Shown: piece by piece, positions 47,574 through 59,006 of the stretch | How positions within the stretch are numbered: the first letter of the stretch is position 1 | Layout: each line of letters opens with the position of its first letter | From: Lasiosphaeria ovina | Taxonomy: Eukaryota; Ascomycota; Sordariomycetes; Sordariales; Lasiosphaeriaceae | Assembly: GCA_033439765.1 (NCBI GenBank) | Contig: JAULSN010000003.1 | Location: 1,798,001 to 1,862,000 of the forward strand | Reading direction: 5' to 3' | DNA length: 64,000 bases | Program-made: the position numbers and the translations under genes | Notes under the pieces: generated by a model | Told to the model about the DNA's origin: nothing | Seen by the model: the letters and a program-made list of their open reading frames with translations, nothing else | Databases searched by the model: none

Positions 47574-50500
47574 GTAGCTAGTTGTGCCTTTTGATGGAGT
47601 GGACCTCACGATGGAGGGCTGATATAGCTCGATGGAGACGGATGGGTTAGATGTTGGTACTGCGAGATTGGATATGCAGTGTGGAAGCCGGGTTGCCCTT
47701 GTTGCAACGTGGGACCCATAGATGGATGACAGCTTCTCATAGCCCAGGTGTTTCCACGCATACATATATGTCCGGTTGCTATCGATAGAGGACATACTTC
47801 ATACAATTACTTGGTATCTCAAGACTTTATATGCCGGGGAACCAACTCGGAGTCTAGCAACATCTGGGATTACAACCTGTAAGTTATCTCAATATCCCTT
47901 GTTAACTAGGGACTGTGCCCCGACTCGAAAGATTGACGTACATAGTCAGCAAAAGCAAACAACAGTCATGCTCTTGGGCTGCTACAAAATGACACCGATG
48001 CTATAGCCGTTTGTATCTGGATGCAGGCTTGTGTAATAAGTAGTTGTCGTGCAACTAAGAAGAAGTCCCTCGACTTCCCAAAAGGACCGCATATTCACTG
48101 GGCACAAGCACACAGGAGATAGTTACACCGAGCAGCCCAGAGGCGGTTGTCGCCAAGTGTGGACAGGTGGTTTCCTGGTTGTGTGGCCAAAAAGGCTGCT
48201 GCACTGGTAGGGGGCACAGCCAGTCGACTCTCGGGCCTGCGGAGCATTCGGTGCCGGGGGGGCTTGGTTGACTCTAAAACGTCGAGCTGTTGTGTTGCAC
48301 GATTGCTGCACGCATGGCCTCTGCGGAGACAAATCGGAGTTGGCGACTGGACCGACGCGAGCGATTTAGGTTTATTTATCGCGCTGACCACTCGATGACT
48401 GCATGAACGTTTCATGACCGGAGCCACTATTCTCGTTGGCCAATATGGAACCGTGACTCCCACCCACCCACCGCTGCTTGGGAGTGAGCAGATTGCCGAT
48501 TGGCGGGTGTCAGCACATGCGGTGTGGTGGTGCAGACAAGCTCAACGTTTAACAGCTTCGATACCGCCTGCCAAACGAACGTGGCAGGAGGAGAACTATG
48601 GGGTTGGTGCGGCCCGAGGTTTCAGAAGATCTGGTGGGGAGCGAGCCCGAACCCACCACAAGTGTCCGTTAATAATCGACATCTACCTAGAAACCTACCA
48701 AGCCGGAGGACTCCGTACCTTAAATACAAGACCACCAGCGGGCCGCAGCGAGTGCGACTCAGGCCGGTCGACCAGACGAGGGGTGGCTTCCTCTTCGTGC
48801 CTGCTGGGTTGAAGGATTGGTTGGTAGAAGGATCAACGCACGTGTCCGGATTACACGTGTCGTGTCCTCCGGCATGAAACCAACTCGCCCAGCGCCGCCG
48901 TCCATTTTTGCTCACTTCTCGAGAGAGGGGTAATGTTTGTCGGTTTTCACCGGTGCCGCTTCCTTACCCGAACCCGGGAACGAAGAGGTGGGCCAGGAGG
49001 TTGGCAGCGTGGCTGGCAGTTCCAAGTTCTGCACTTAGCTTGGTGGAGAGTTGGTCCAGCAAGCGAAGCGGAAGCGTTGTTGTGCAACGATGCCTTGCTG
49101 CTGCGCATGGAGTATAGTCAGAGACGGCTGTCTTCAAGATTCTCGGCTACGATGCCAGCACGCTGCGATCGTGGTGTTGACAGCATTTCGTTCTGAGATC
49201 TCGTGCGTGCAGTTGCCAAGGATCCTTGGGGAGGAGATCTGGGAAGGCGGTGTGCACGCATACTGACAATGTGGGGAAGGAGGGGGAGACGAAGACGCGT
49301 CGAAAAGGGGCAGAACAGGAAAGACACTAATTAATCCTGTCTTGAATACAGGAGCTGGCTCTGACTGGCTGGCTTACAAAAGAGTTGCAACCCTCAATAC
49401 TTTGGTGTGGTAATACAGGTTACCTACAGCCCGGAATACTTGCTTGCGATATGTTCTTGCTTTGGCTGTTTGTGGATGTGAACACCATTCCATTTCGCTT
49501 TCCAAAATGTGAATAGTCAATATTAATATTATCTTTAAGCATTGGGATCTGCCGACGCGTTACATGGGACGAAAGTCGCTGGAGCTCGAGGTATCCAGGA
49601 TAGGGGGAGGGACCCCTGACCCTGAAGACAGCATTTAACAGGCAATCGCCGCATGACATCTGGCGGATTGGAGACTGCCATTTATTTGCCACCCCCGCTA
49701 TAGCGGCCAGTGGTTTCAATACCTCAGGTCCCTTTTGGTCGGGAGCTTCTCTTTTCCTATCTATCTTCCATTGGAGAAAGGGAGCTCGGGGGTGTCGATA
49801 TTCCAGTTCATGACTGGCACGGGCCTCCGTCCCGGCAGCAAATGTGACGTGTTGATTTGGGAGCGGAGGGAAAGCGCAAGAATATCAAAGACATGCAGGA
49901 ACGAACTGCCAACCCCACGCGTGCAAAACGGTCCTCTCCATTCAGCGTACAGACCAATTTTTCCAGTGGTCGCTCGACGAGATTGCAACAATTGTTTGTC
50001 GGAGCCAATTGCATTATAGCCTGACTTGATGTATAGGAGACATGAACAAGGAAATTTTCGGATTGAATACCTAGGTGACCGACTATAGTAAATATTTTCA
50101 TTCCTTTGTGGTTTCGCATGACTGAATATTCGACTGCAAAGAAAAAGGGGAAGACGCGACTTTTTCCATTTGTTTCCGCCCAGGCGGACGGACCACGAGC
50201 TAACGCATCTCAGCGCTGGCGCAATTCAACACAGCAGTTCGTTCAGGGGGGCTGACCCACTTGAGGTCTATGAGCAAGGAGCAAATTCATCTTTCAACTC
50301 TCTGTCCGCCGACCTTTTTTTTCCTCGTCAGGGTCGACAATCGCCGAATGCCGCGTGAGTGCAGACACGATAGAGGAATCGGCCGATTACGACACTGCCA
50401 TATCAATCCCAAAGGACAATTTGCATCCTTGAACCGAATCACAGACTTGACCAGACGAGCCTTCCGAAAGAAGCCTGGGCACAGACGGCACCCCCTCACC

Positions 50501-50898
50501 CCAAACGGCCACCGGCAGCTGCCACCTGCCCAATAACTCGAACCTAGGCCCCAGACGCACCCTCTTTACACGTGTGCCGAGCCACACGTTAATAACTATT
50601 ACGCGCCGAGCTGCCGCTGGAACGCCGCCATTGATGCTCAGTCGACTTTTGTGGCTTTGCCCCATTGATACGCTTGCCTTTGCACAAGAAATCGTTTGGG
50701 ACAAGTTGTGCACGCCGTCACTGGGGCTATCTGCTTGACTTTCCGTGGATGGAGCCAACGGTCCCCTGCTGGCTTGTGTCACACAGCGATTAGCTTGGCC
50801 GAGAGCAGTGGCCAGCCAGTTAGTTAGTCGTCTGCGTCCTGCCTTCTGCCTCATCCAGCCTGTTCCTTCCCGTCCGGCAAGAGCCACCGCTCGCGACG
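47574..50898. other. long gene-free stretch
   Basis: About 3.3 kb without a supportable gene. Frames such as 48414-48812 lack domain or codon support. The last few hundred bases should be the promoter of the Sec7 gene. Confidence 0.5.
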
Positions 50899-53800
50899 AT
50901 GCAATCGTCGGACACGACTCGCAGACCTGGGTCGCGGCGCAAGCCTGAACTCAACATCAACACATCGGCGGCGGCACCAAAGACAAGCAGAGACCGGGAA
51001 GCCATTCCGCAGACGCCTCCCGGTCGATTGCCGCCCACGTCGTCAAAAGCAAAGGCTGCCGCATCTGCATTTGCACCTGGGGGCCGGGCGCTTAGGGCCC
51101 CGACATCAACGAGGGACGCCGACATGGAAACATTTCTCGAAAGCCTCACCCCCGTTCGCACCCCCGTTCTCGACGTCTCAGGCAAAGACGCGGCCCGACC
51201 AGAACAGCCCCGCCCAAATAACCACCGCGATTCGCACGATCTCTCCCTGCCGCCCCGTCAAGTTACGAGGGACTCGTTGGTCGCCAACATGCTTCTCTCT
51301 CTCGACCAGTTCTCCATGGGCCAGACAAGCGGCGGCCCCTTCGGCGCCCCGAGGCCCGACTTCGACGACCCCGCCATATACCCACCCGCGTTCGGCAATG
51401 ACGACGGGCGAACAATATCATTCAACTCGAGGTCGGGCCGACCCAACAATGGCCACACCTACTCATACAGTTCAGACCTTGAGGGCGCAGATGATGCGAG
51501 CCGAATATCTTCGCGAGGACGCCGCAGTAATAGTAGCTCTGCCTTCCAGTCGAGTCTAGGCCGCATTAATAGTGTGCGCGAGACGACAAGCCACCAACGG
51601 GGCATGCCCGAGACCCCGAAGCAGCTCCATTCTAGGGGCGGGAAGGGAAGCAAGAGCAGCAGTACGAATAGCATCGATGCAGGCTATGTCCAGGTCCTCA
51701 GCAGCCAGCGTTGGGCTCGCGGGTTTGGCGGAAGATCGTCGAGTTTCGACGCAGAAGAGTCGCGCACAGAGTCACGGCCGGTGCCCGCACCACCCTCGCA
51801 GGCACAGGCGCAGGGCCAGCCGCGCTCGCCATGGCACATTGAATTCTCCAATTCCTTTTTTAACAACGACGGCTACGATGCTGCGCCTACGCCCAACATC
51901 CCGGCAGGCCCCCGGAGGCTGGCAACGGTCCCGTCCCTTCCGGTCTTGCCTCCGCCCGAGCCTAAGATCGACACCAAGTCGTCAGTGTTAGATCGCCGTC
52001 GCAGTACTAGGTCGTCGAGGAGTGCAACAGTTGGACGGAAGGCCGAATCGAAGTTTAGTAGCGGGCGCGATGTCCCACCTGTCCCCCAGCTTGATCTCGA
52101 GTCAGCGCCTGCGCCACACGTCGGCTATGAAAAGTCGAAGGAAGCGGCAACTCCGACATCTGGGACAACACAACAAAAGGAGAAACCTGGCTTTTTCAGG
52201 CGCATGTTTGGCTCATCCAAGACAAACCAATCAAGCGTGTCATCGTCTGCGCAGGCGTCGTCTTCGTCCGTCGACATGTCTGGGCCAAGGTCGCACCAAT
52301 TTGCGTCCCAAGCCAAGTCGTCGGCCCCGCCGTCGCGCGAGTCACACACGTCCGCCACACACACTTTACAGAAGAAGACATCGTCGTTCTTTCGGCGGCG
52401 GAAAGTGTCCATTACAGACTCGGAGCAACCGCCCATACCCGCTGTACCAGCGTTGCCGACGGCTAAGCTCCCTCTCGATAGGGTAGCAGCGCTCTCGGCC
52501 AAATCCGAGCCGAGTCCCATAACGAGTCTCCGGCGGGCAATGGATCCCTTCTTGCAAGAAGGCTCAGCCACTGCCGATGCTCTGACCCCAACCGACGGTC
52601 CACTGCCTTCGTTGGAGGCCTTTCCTTCGGCCGGCTCCCCTGAAGCAACACGCTCTCTCGAAGATGACAGTGCAGAAGTTGAACGCCGGAGGAACGTCAG
52701 AGGCTTCTCGCCTGACTATGAGCCGAGTCCACGAGCTGTGATTCGCTCAGTCGACACCAACTGGGTCGATGATCCAGATGCCACTGGTCCGCCCCAAATA
52801 CGGACGCCAACCGGCCATTCCCCAGGACATCCTGCAAACTCTCCGCCCAAGTCCTTCCTACAGGACAATAGCGATAGCGAGGATAGTCCACCGCGGCCGC
52901 AGAAGCCCGCCCCTCTAGCGAGAAACGACAGGAGTCTCAAGCCTGGGGCGGATCTTGACAAGAGAACAAGGTCACCTTCGCCCACTGTCTTCAAAGCAAA
53001 GAGCGTCCCGAATCTTGGTCGATCGCGGGAAGAGCAGAGACTTCCCCTGCGAGCGGATCCCAAGTCTTACCCAGCCCCTCACCATGCTAGCAACCGGAAC
53101 GCGAACAATCTTGGCCTGCCTATTGAGGGCATCATGTCCGATGGGAGCCATGCCGACTCTACCGAGACCATGTTCAAGCACGCCCCCAGCCTGCCCAGTT
53201 TGAGGATCGATAGCGCCGAACCGAGTCCCTCGGGTTTTGGCACCAACGAGTCCATCAACCAGTCTTCCAAGTCCTTTGATGAACCGGACTTTGTGGTTGG
53301 TGACCCCACGGAAGACGATCGTCAAAAGGCGCAAAAGATGTTTGAAGGGAGCGAGGAATTTATCCAAAAGGAGAAGGCAGCGGCCTGGATGGGCGAAGAA
53401 GGCATTGTCCGGCAGCGAACTTTGCGGGCTTATATGAATCTCTTTGACTTTGAAGGACAGAGCATTGTTGCCAGCCTTCGGCAAGTCTGCCACCGCTTGC
53501 TGTTGCGAGCAGAGACGCAGCAAGTCGATCGAATCCTTGTTGCCTTTACGAGGAGGTGGTGTGAATGCAACCCCAACCACGGCTTCAGGGCCGAAGGTAA
53601 GACGAGGCGCGAGCCCATCATAATGCAGACACTGGCTAAAATGCCCCCAGACATCATTCACACCATTTGCTATTCGATCATTCTTCTGAACACGGATCTC
53701 CACATGGCTGACATCGAACACAAAATGACACGGAGCCAGTTCATCAAGAACACAATGACCACCATCAGACACTCTCTTCAAGAGGTATCGCCTGGAGCTT

Positions 53801-55800
53801 TTGACCGGCCAAGCATTCTTCCTGGGAGGGGCTCGAGCCTCGCGGTTGACGGGGACCCACGCACATCTGGAGACCACGATCGACATAATAGTTTTAGGTC
53901 GTCGTTTAAGCCTCCACCGCGTCCCGGATCGGCGCTCGGCACTACCTTGGACCAGATTAGTGGTGATGGTTGTGGCCCTCTTGTCAAGGCGCCTTTCGAA
54001 GGGTCGCTCCGAGGCTGGGAGTCGCAGGTTGAGATCGTCTTGAAGGATATCTACGCCTCTATTCGCGATGACCGCCTCCCACTGTTTGGAGCCGAGGCGG
54101 CCCCCCACTTGCCTACTCCGGGTGGACTTACAGTCATGGGCATGCTCAAGCGGAGCCCCAGCGTCCTTAGCAAGGCGCCATCCGAGAGTGTTGCATCTAT
54201 CCGGGGCAGGATTCCTGAGACGGCAAAAGCAAACGCTCCAAGGTGGGGTTCGAAGAGCCGCTCGAGGCCTCGGGGTCCTCCCAACGGGTTCTCATCAAGC
54301 CGGACCAGCTTCGATGATAACAACTCTATATGGAGCCCAACTGAGTCATCGGCTACCTGGAGCAAGGCATCGCTCGGGCGCACCCACACTTCCATGTCCA
54401 TGGACTCGTTCGGTTCTTCGTATCCCCGAGGAGAATTCCAGCAGTCTATCGGTTTCGCCAATGCCCTCAGCCAGGCAATCATTCGTGAGGATAACACCTT
54501 TGACGCCAATGCCCCGTCTACAAAGGGAGAAGATCTGAAGCCCGAGCAGTTGCTAGATGACGAGTCCCTTGAATTGGCTGGGCCGCCGTGGGTTAAGGAG
54601 GGCATTGCTACGCACAAGCACCACCTCCATGGCGCTGACAGGAAGGCCAAAGACCGAACGTGGACCGAAGTGTTTGCCGTCGTCCAAAAGGGACAATTGA
54701 GCATGTTCTCTTTCTCCCCCAACAAGTCGATGCGTAGCAAGGGCCGCATGAGGGGCCTTCCAAAAGGCGCCGTTGTCGGTGGTGGTAACTGGCAGGAGAA
54801 TGCCACTAATCTAGGCACCTTCTCGCTTCAGCAGACGCTCGCATCTTTCCTCCCCCCGCCTGGCTATTCCCGGGCGAGGCCGAATGTGTGGGCACTCTCG
54901 CTGCCTTCTGGTGCAGTTCATCTGTTCCAGGTTGGCACCCCGGAGATCGCTAAAGAATTTGTGGCTACTGCCAACTACTGGAGCGCGCGACTCAGCACGC
55001 ACCCATTGGTTGGCGGCATCTCTAACGTCGAGTACGGATGGAGCGATGCCATAATAAACAATGCGCTGGTAACGGCGATAAACGAGAACGGGAGCGTGAA
55101 CGCTGTTGGCAGACCCAGTACTGCGGTCGGCAGCATCAAGGGGCATTCGCGCCCCGGCAGCGGTGCTAATTCCACTGCGCTTGCGGCCGCCGTGAGCCGT
55201 TCGTCTATGCAGAGCCGCAGCAGCATGCGGAGCTCGAGCTTCGACTTTGGCCGCCCTGGTAGCGGCAGTAGCGGCGTCTTGGGCGGCATCGGCTCGGGGT
55301 CTCTGCCACGCCATGGCAAGCTACCCGGAGACAGGGTTCACATTGCCGAGTGGACGCCACCCACACTGAGCACGCGGGCTAGCAGCGTTTCGGAGCACGA
55401 CCAGCTGGGCTCGCTGCAAAGCTACGCGCGCAGCCTCGAAGCCGAACTTCAGACGCACAATAGCCTGCGCAGTCCCATGCTACTCGCCTTCACGGCACGG
55501 GGGAGTAATGCTGCCAAGGCTATGGCGAACTGGGAGCGCAGGAGCGAGTATCTCCTGCGCGAGATCGTCAAGTATACGACGTATGTCGACAGCCTACAGG
55601 CCGCCGAAGTTCGCAAGGCTGAGATATACCTGGAGCGGGAGCACGAGACGCCGCGCGGCGCTGCTTCAGGCGAAGACGATATGGGGAGCGAGGTTCCGAC
55701 TCCCAAAAAGGCAGTTGATGTCAGACAGGAGGAAAATGGAAGAGGCAACACCGACGAGGAAAACGACGACGCTGTCACACTCGAAGCTGCCGCCGCCTAA
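50899..55800 (+). CDS. Sec7-PH ARF guanine-nucleotide exchange factor (EFA6/Yel1 type)
   Basis: A single-exon frame of 1633 codons. Residues 1-800 are disordered and Ser/Pro-rich. The Sec7 domain spans about 823-967: the motif LLLRAETQQVDRI carries the glutamate finger Glu872, followed by CYSIILLNTDLHMADIEHKMT. A PH domain follows at about 1227-1370 (WVKEGI...WTEVFAVVQKGQLSMFSF...LHLF-like core), then helical segments to about 1590. The Sec7-PH order with a long disordered N-terminus matches the plasma-membrane ARF6-type exchange factors (EFA6; Yel1 in yeast), which act on ARF GTPases in endocytosis and polarity. An acidic tail ends the protein. Confidence 0.9.
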   Translation: MQSSDTTRRPGSRRKPELNINTSAAAPKTSRDREAIPQTPPGRLPPTSSKAKAAASAFAPGGRALRAPTSTRDADMETFLESLTPVRTPVLDVSGKDAARPEQPRPNNHRDSHDLSLPPRQVTRDSLVANMLLSLDQFSMGQTSGGPFGAPRPDFDDPAIYPPAFGNDDGRTISFNSRSGRPNNGHTYSYSSDLEGADDASRISSRGRRSNSSSAFQSSLGRINSVRETTSHQRGMPETPKQLHSRGGKGSKSSSTNSIDAGYVQVLSSQRWARGFGGRSSSFDAEESRTESRPVPAPPSQAQAQGQPRSPWHIEFSNSFFNNDGYDAAPTPNIPAGPRRLATVPSLPVLPPPEPKIDTKSSVLDRRRSTRSSRSATVGRKAESKFSSGRDVPPVPQLDLESAPAPHVGYEKSKEAATPTSGTTQQKEKPGFFRRMFGSSKTNQSSVSSSAQASSSSVDMSGPRSHQFASQAKSSAPPSRESHTSATHTLQKKTSSFFRRRKVSITDSEQPPIPAVPALPTAKLPLDRVAALSAKSEPSPITSLRRAMDPFLQEGSATADALTPTDGPLPSLEAFPSAGSPEATRSLEDDSAEVERRRNVRGFSPDYEPSPRAVIRSVDTNWVDDPDATGPPQIRTPTGHSPGHPANSPPKSFLQDNSDSEDSPPRPQKPAPLARNDRSLKPGADLDKRTRSPSPTVFKAKSVPNLGRSREEQRLPLRADPKSYPAPHHASNRNANNLGLPIEGIMSDGSHADSTETMFKHAPSLPSLRIDSAEPSPSGFGTNESINQSSKSFDEPDFVVGDPTEDDRQKAQKMFEGSEEFIQKEKAAAWMGEEGIVRQRTLRAYMNLFDFEGQSIVASLRQVCHRLLLRAETQQVDRILVAFTRRWCECNPNHGFRAEGKTRREPIIMQTLAKMPPDIIHTICYSIILLNTDLHMADIEHKMTRSQFIKNTMTTIRHSLQEVSPGAFDRPSILPGRGSSLAVDGDPRTSGDHDRHNSFRSSFKPPPRPGSALGTTLDQISGDGCGPLVKAPFEGSLRGWESQVEIVLKDIYASIRDDRLPLFGAEAAPHLPTPGGLTVMGMLKRSPSVLSKAPSESVASIRGRIPETAKANAPRWGSKSRSRPRGPPNGFSSSRTSFDDNNSIWSPTESSATWSKASLGRTHTSMSMDSFGSSYPRGEFQQSIGFANALSQAIIREDNTFDANAPSTKGEDLKPEQLLDDESLELAGPPWVKEGIATHKHHLHGADRKAKDRTWTEVFAVVQKGQLSMFSFSPNKSMRSKGRMRGLPKGAVVGGGNWQENATNLGTFSLQQTLASFLPPPGYSRARPNVWALSLPSGAVHLFQVGTPEIAKEFVATANYWSARLSTHPLVGGISNVEYGWSDAIINNALVTAINENGSVNAVGRPSTAVGSIKGHSRPGSGANSTALAAAVSRSSMQSRSSMRSSSFDFGRPGSGSSGVLGGIGSGSLPRHGKLPGDRVHIAEWTPPTLSTRASSVSEHDQLGSLQSYARSLEAELQTHNSLRSPMLLAFTARGSNAAKAMANWERRSEYLLREIVKYTTYVDSLQAAEVRKAEIYLEREHETPRGAASGEDDMGSEVPTPKKAVDVRQEENGRGNTDEENDDAVTLEAAAA

Positions 55801-56236
55801 CTGCCGACCAATGAGAGGATAATTGACTCATGTACGACACGAATCTCTACTTTACTTGCTTTGTACTTTAATTCGTTCACGTCACAATTTGGCATATGCC
55901 GGGCGTTTGGTGAGAGGGGCGACTGGGCTCTCTTCGGCCTTTGACACAGCATGCACAGCGTTGGGGCATGGCGGCGTCATATATATCTTGTTTGCTTCCT
56001 TGTTACTGGTGTCGTTGTTTGTTTCTGTATTTGGCGTTGGCGAGGACGGGAGCGGATATGACAAAAGATAGCTTTTGGGGACTAGGACGATGAAGGACTT
56101 GGGCTTTTGCTATACCCTCGTTATCTTTTCCCGCGTGAAGGGGGGTTTTTTTTTCTGGGTTCTATGGCCGTTTCTGAGGTAGTTCAGGCTGCTTTGGCTT
56201 TCGGAGCCTGTCTCTTTTTAAGTCTTGTAATTATTG

Positions 56237-56264
56237 CTTCTTCTTCTTCTTCTTCTTCTTCTTC
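56237..56264 (+). repeat. (TTC)n microsatellite
   Basis: About nine perfect units, downstream of the Sec7 gene. Confidence 0.85.
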
Positions 56265-57222
56265 ATGGGTCTCTATATTTGCCTTCTAGCCCGTATGCGG
56301 ACTGGCGGCGGCATTGTTTGGCGAATGTCCAGCTGGATGGCGATGCCTTGTAACTAATATCTATGTACGGAGTGCTTTGTTGATACCCAACTGAAGAATG
56401 GAAGATCTGAGACGGCAATGCTTTCACCAAGTAATAGCTGGGATATGTGACTGTGATTACAATGTGTACCTGGTACTTGTCAAGGATAGTCCCGAACCCC
56501 GTTTGCTTGTTCCTGCCGTCGTATCAACGACGTTGGATGGGAATAGCATAACAAAACAAGAGAAGCAACAGAGCAAAAAGGGAAGAAGACTAAACGCAAA
56601 AAGAACAGACAGCACCAGGGATTCGCTGGTGGTCACTCACCCAACTACTGGTCTGGCGGTCAGGGGCTTGTCAATGGGAGAGCGGACGGGATCCCGAACT
56701 TTCCACTACCTATGGCCGTATGTGCTTGTTCTCGGTGTTGTTGCTGTATACAAGGGGAAGGGGTGGGACGTGGCGGGGGTGCCCTTCCCTCGGGGAGGGC
56801 GTGTGCTCACCTAGTGATGCCACTGTCCTGGCGGTTTCTCCCTTCCCCTCCCTGTGGGGTATTTTGCGAGACTAATCCCCTGCCTCTTTTTACGGTGCTA
56901 AAGAGACTGCTTGGCCGGGGCGTCTCTGTTGACTAATTAAAAGTATAGGGGTAGCGGGCTGGTTACGCCGTAAAGTTCTTCTGTACTCTCTCCTCCAGTG
57001 AGCGCAGCAAGACGCCAGAGCGGGCCGGTTCTTATCCCCCTTATAAGTCGTCCATCTCTGGGACCTGGCAGGTTTATTGAGTTGGCGACAATGGGAGTGA
57101 GTGGGCTACTACGAGGGGCGACCGCTGACTGATCATATAACCGTCTACTTCGTGGTGATCAGGCGGTGCCTTCCATGATCTCGGCGGGGGCGGAGTCATG
57201 TTTCAACAACATGCCAGGCGGA

Positions 57223-57259
57223 GTAGGTAGGTAGGTAGGTAGGTAGGTAGGTAGGTAGG
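57223..57259 (+). repeat. (GTAG)n microsatellite
   Basis: About nine perfect tetramer units. The same motif recurs at 62141-62169. Confidence 0.9.
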
Positions 57260-58391
57260 ACGTTGAGAACTTGGGGAGGCTAGGCGAGATATTCGTATTT
57301 TTGCTGCTTGAACGTGGCGGTTCGTCGAGGGCATTTGATGAACCTCCAAGCTGGCGGGACTCTTTCCCTCGTGTTCTGATATCCCTAGCACAACTTTGAA
57401 TTATCTTTGAAGCAACGAGTTTGAAAGAGAATCGGTTCCTGAGGAGGGGCTCTAGGTTTGATTTGATGCGGCGATGACCCTGAGAAAGACATCGCGTTTA
57501 GGACGACGGTTTGGCAAATTATGGGCTACTTACCGAAGATGCACTGCAATGCTTCAATGGAAGCGGAATTTGGGCCCCTGTAGAAATATACCAAAGGTCC
57601 GAAGTCGGTGTCTCGCAGCAACAAAAGGGAGGCACCTGGAGCGTAATCGGCTTTGCCCGCCAAGCCGGATCCCAAGCGGAATACCCCGGGGTCGTCCCTT
57701 GACAAACTATGCCGCTGCCTCGAGAGATGGCTTCGACGGCTTATATGAAGGAGATATATCTGCGGCGTGCCCTGAGCGAAAACTTTGATCTTGTGGGGCT
57801 GGGCAGGGCACTCTGTCGGAGCAGTGCCGTCTGATTACATGATTTTTTGCTATATCGCGGTAAATACTTGGCTGTGTACATTTTAGATAGTTTGTTCGTG
57901 GTAAATATAATGGGTATAAGCCATTACGCTTTTGGGATAGATCTAACTGTGGAAGTCCCTCCTTGAGCAGAGCTTCCGTGAGCAGACGAAATAAGACACT
58001 TAACTATGGCAAGAATCTGCATACCGTGTGCCTAGTTAGTTCTTTTCAAAGCTGTATTCTAGGACACGGAAGATCACATTTTACGAGCACGGTAGTTCAC
58101 AGACGCCACTGCCTTGTATTGCTGTCTACTCTAGTAGCTAGGGTACCAACTAGAAGTATATATCCCGTGCGTGCCCGAAAGTCCGTCCTCAATGTGGTGA
58201 AATGCGAGAATGACGCTGCCTTGAGTGATTCGTTGAGTAGATTCGCCTTGTCTGAGGTGGCCCAGCCCGGCAGCACCATCGTTGAGATTGCTCCAGGCAC
58301 AGATGGATCTGGAGCATTGTCTGGCGGACAGTCTCTCCCCTCTAAAAACAATAACGCTTTCCGGCGGGCTCGTCGCTGGTCCCCGAGCCGT

Positions 58392-59006
58392 CTAGAAGGC
58401 GACGGTGGGGTTGCGGTGAGGGATCAAGGCCATAATGATGGCGTGGATGTAGGACTCCTCTCGGCCATAAATGCCGTGCGTGAGCAAGCCGACAGATCCG
58501 TCAGTCGGGTTGTAGTCGATGCCGCGGTGGGCCCGGTAGTGGGCGGAGCCGAGGTCGTATCCGAAGCGCATGAGGTCGGTCACGTCCGAGGGGAGGTAAT
58601 GGGTAACGGTGCGGGACTTGCCCATTAACTCGCCGCGGTCGCCGCCCAGGACGACAACCCACGAGAAGGCCTGCAGCTGGCCGCTGTAGCCGTTGCCCTC
58701 GCCGGTGTTCAGGCCGTACGGGTCCCACTGCACGCCGCCTTGGATACCGACCCAGTAGTCGGCGTCGGGGCACAGGCGGAGGACGTGCTGGGCGCGGTTC
58801 CAGGCGCCGAGTAAGGCCATGCCGTCCAAGAAGGGCTGGCTGTCCACGCCCGGGTTGGCTAACACGCCCGTGGCGCTGAAGGTGGCGCCAGGGAACACGG
58901 AGCGGAAGCCCTCCAGGGCTGCGTCGATCTTGACGGGGTTCAAGGAACCCACGGCGATCTGGTAGTGAGTGGGGGTTGCCCCGCTGGTGGTGTTGGTTCC
59001 GCTCAT
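58392..59006 (-). CDS. DUF84 inosine/xanthosine triphosphatase-like protein
   Basis: ATG at 59006, single exon, 204 residues. The start VGSLNPVKIDAALEGF is the S/T-x-N-P-x-K nucleotide-binding motif of the YjjX/DUF84 family. Further family blocks are GVDSQPFLDGMALLGAWNRA, DYWVGIQGGV, FSWVVVLG, YRAHRGIDYNPTDGSVGLLTHG and the closing HAIIMALIPHRN. Such enzymes hydrolyse non-canonical purine nucleoside triphosphates (ITP, XTP) and keep the pool clean. Length is slightly above the bacterial proteins (about 170-180), owing mainly to a short N-terminal extension and an insert at DPYGLNTGEGNGYSG. Confidence 0.88.
   Translation of the reverse strand: MSGTNTTSGATPTHYQIAVGSLNPVKIDAALEGFRSVFPGATFSATGVLANPGVDSQPFLDGMALLGAWNRAQHVLRLCPDADYWVGIQGGVQWDPYGLNTGEGNGYSGQLQAFSWVVVLGGDRGELMGKSRTVTHYLPSDVTDLMRFGYDLGSAHYRAHRGIDYNPTDGSVGLLTHGIYGREESYIHAIIMALIPHRNPTVAF

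Larger units (their letters stand above)
55801..58391. other. gene-free stretch with two microsatellites
   Basis: About 2.6 kb holding (TTC)n and (GGTA)n tracts. A 57511-57702 frame (GSGIWAPVEIYQ...GGTWSVIGFA) looks weakly protein-like but has no ATG at its start and no family; it may be a gene fragment. Confidence 0.45.

Noticed and set aside
48414..48812. 132-codon plus-strand frame
   Set aside because: No domain and an overlapping alternative frame of similar length; likely chance.
53566..53830. Possible introns in the Sec7 gene
   Set aside because: The frame is continuous and the Sec7 motifs are complete without splicing.
52972..54108. 378-codon minus-strand frame
   Set aside because: Antisense of the Sec7 gene; no domain.
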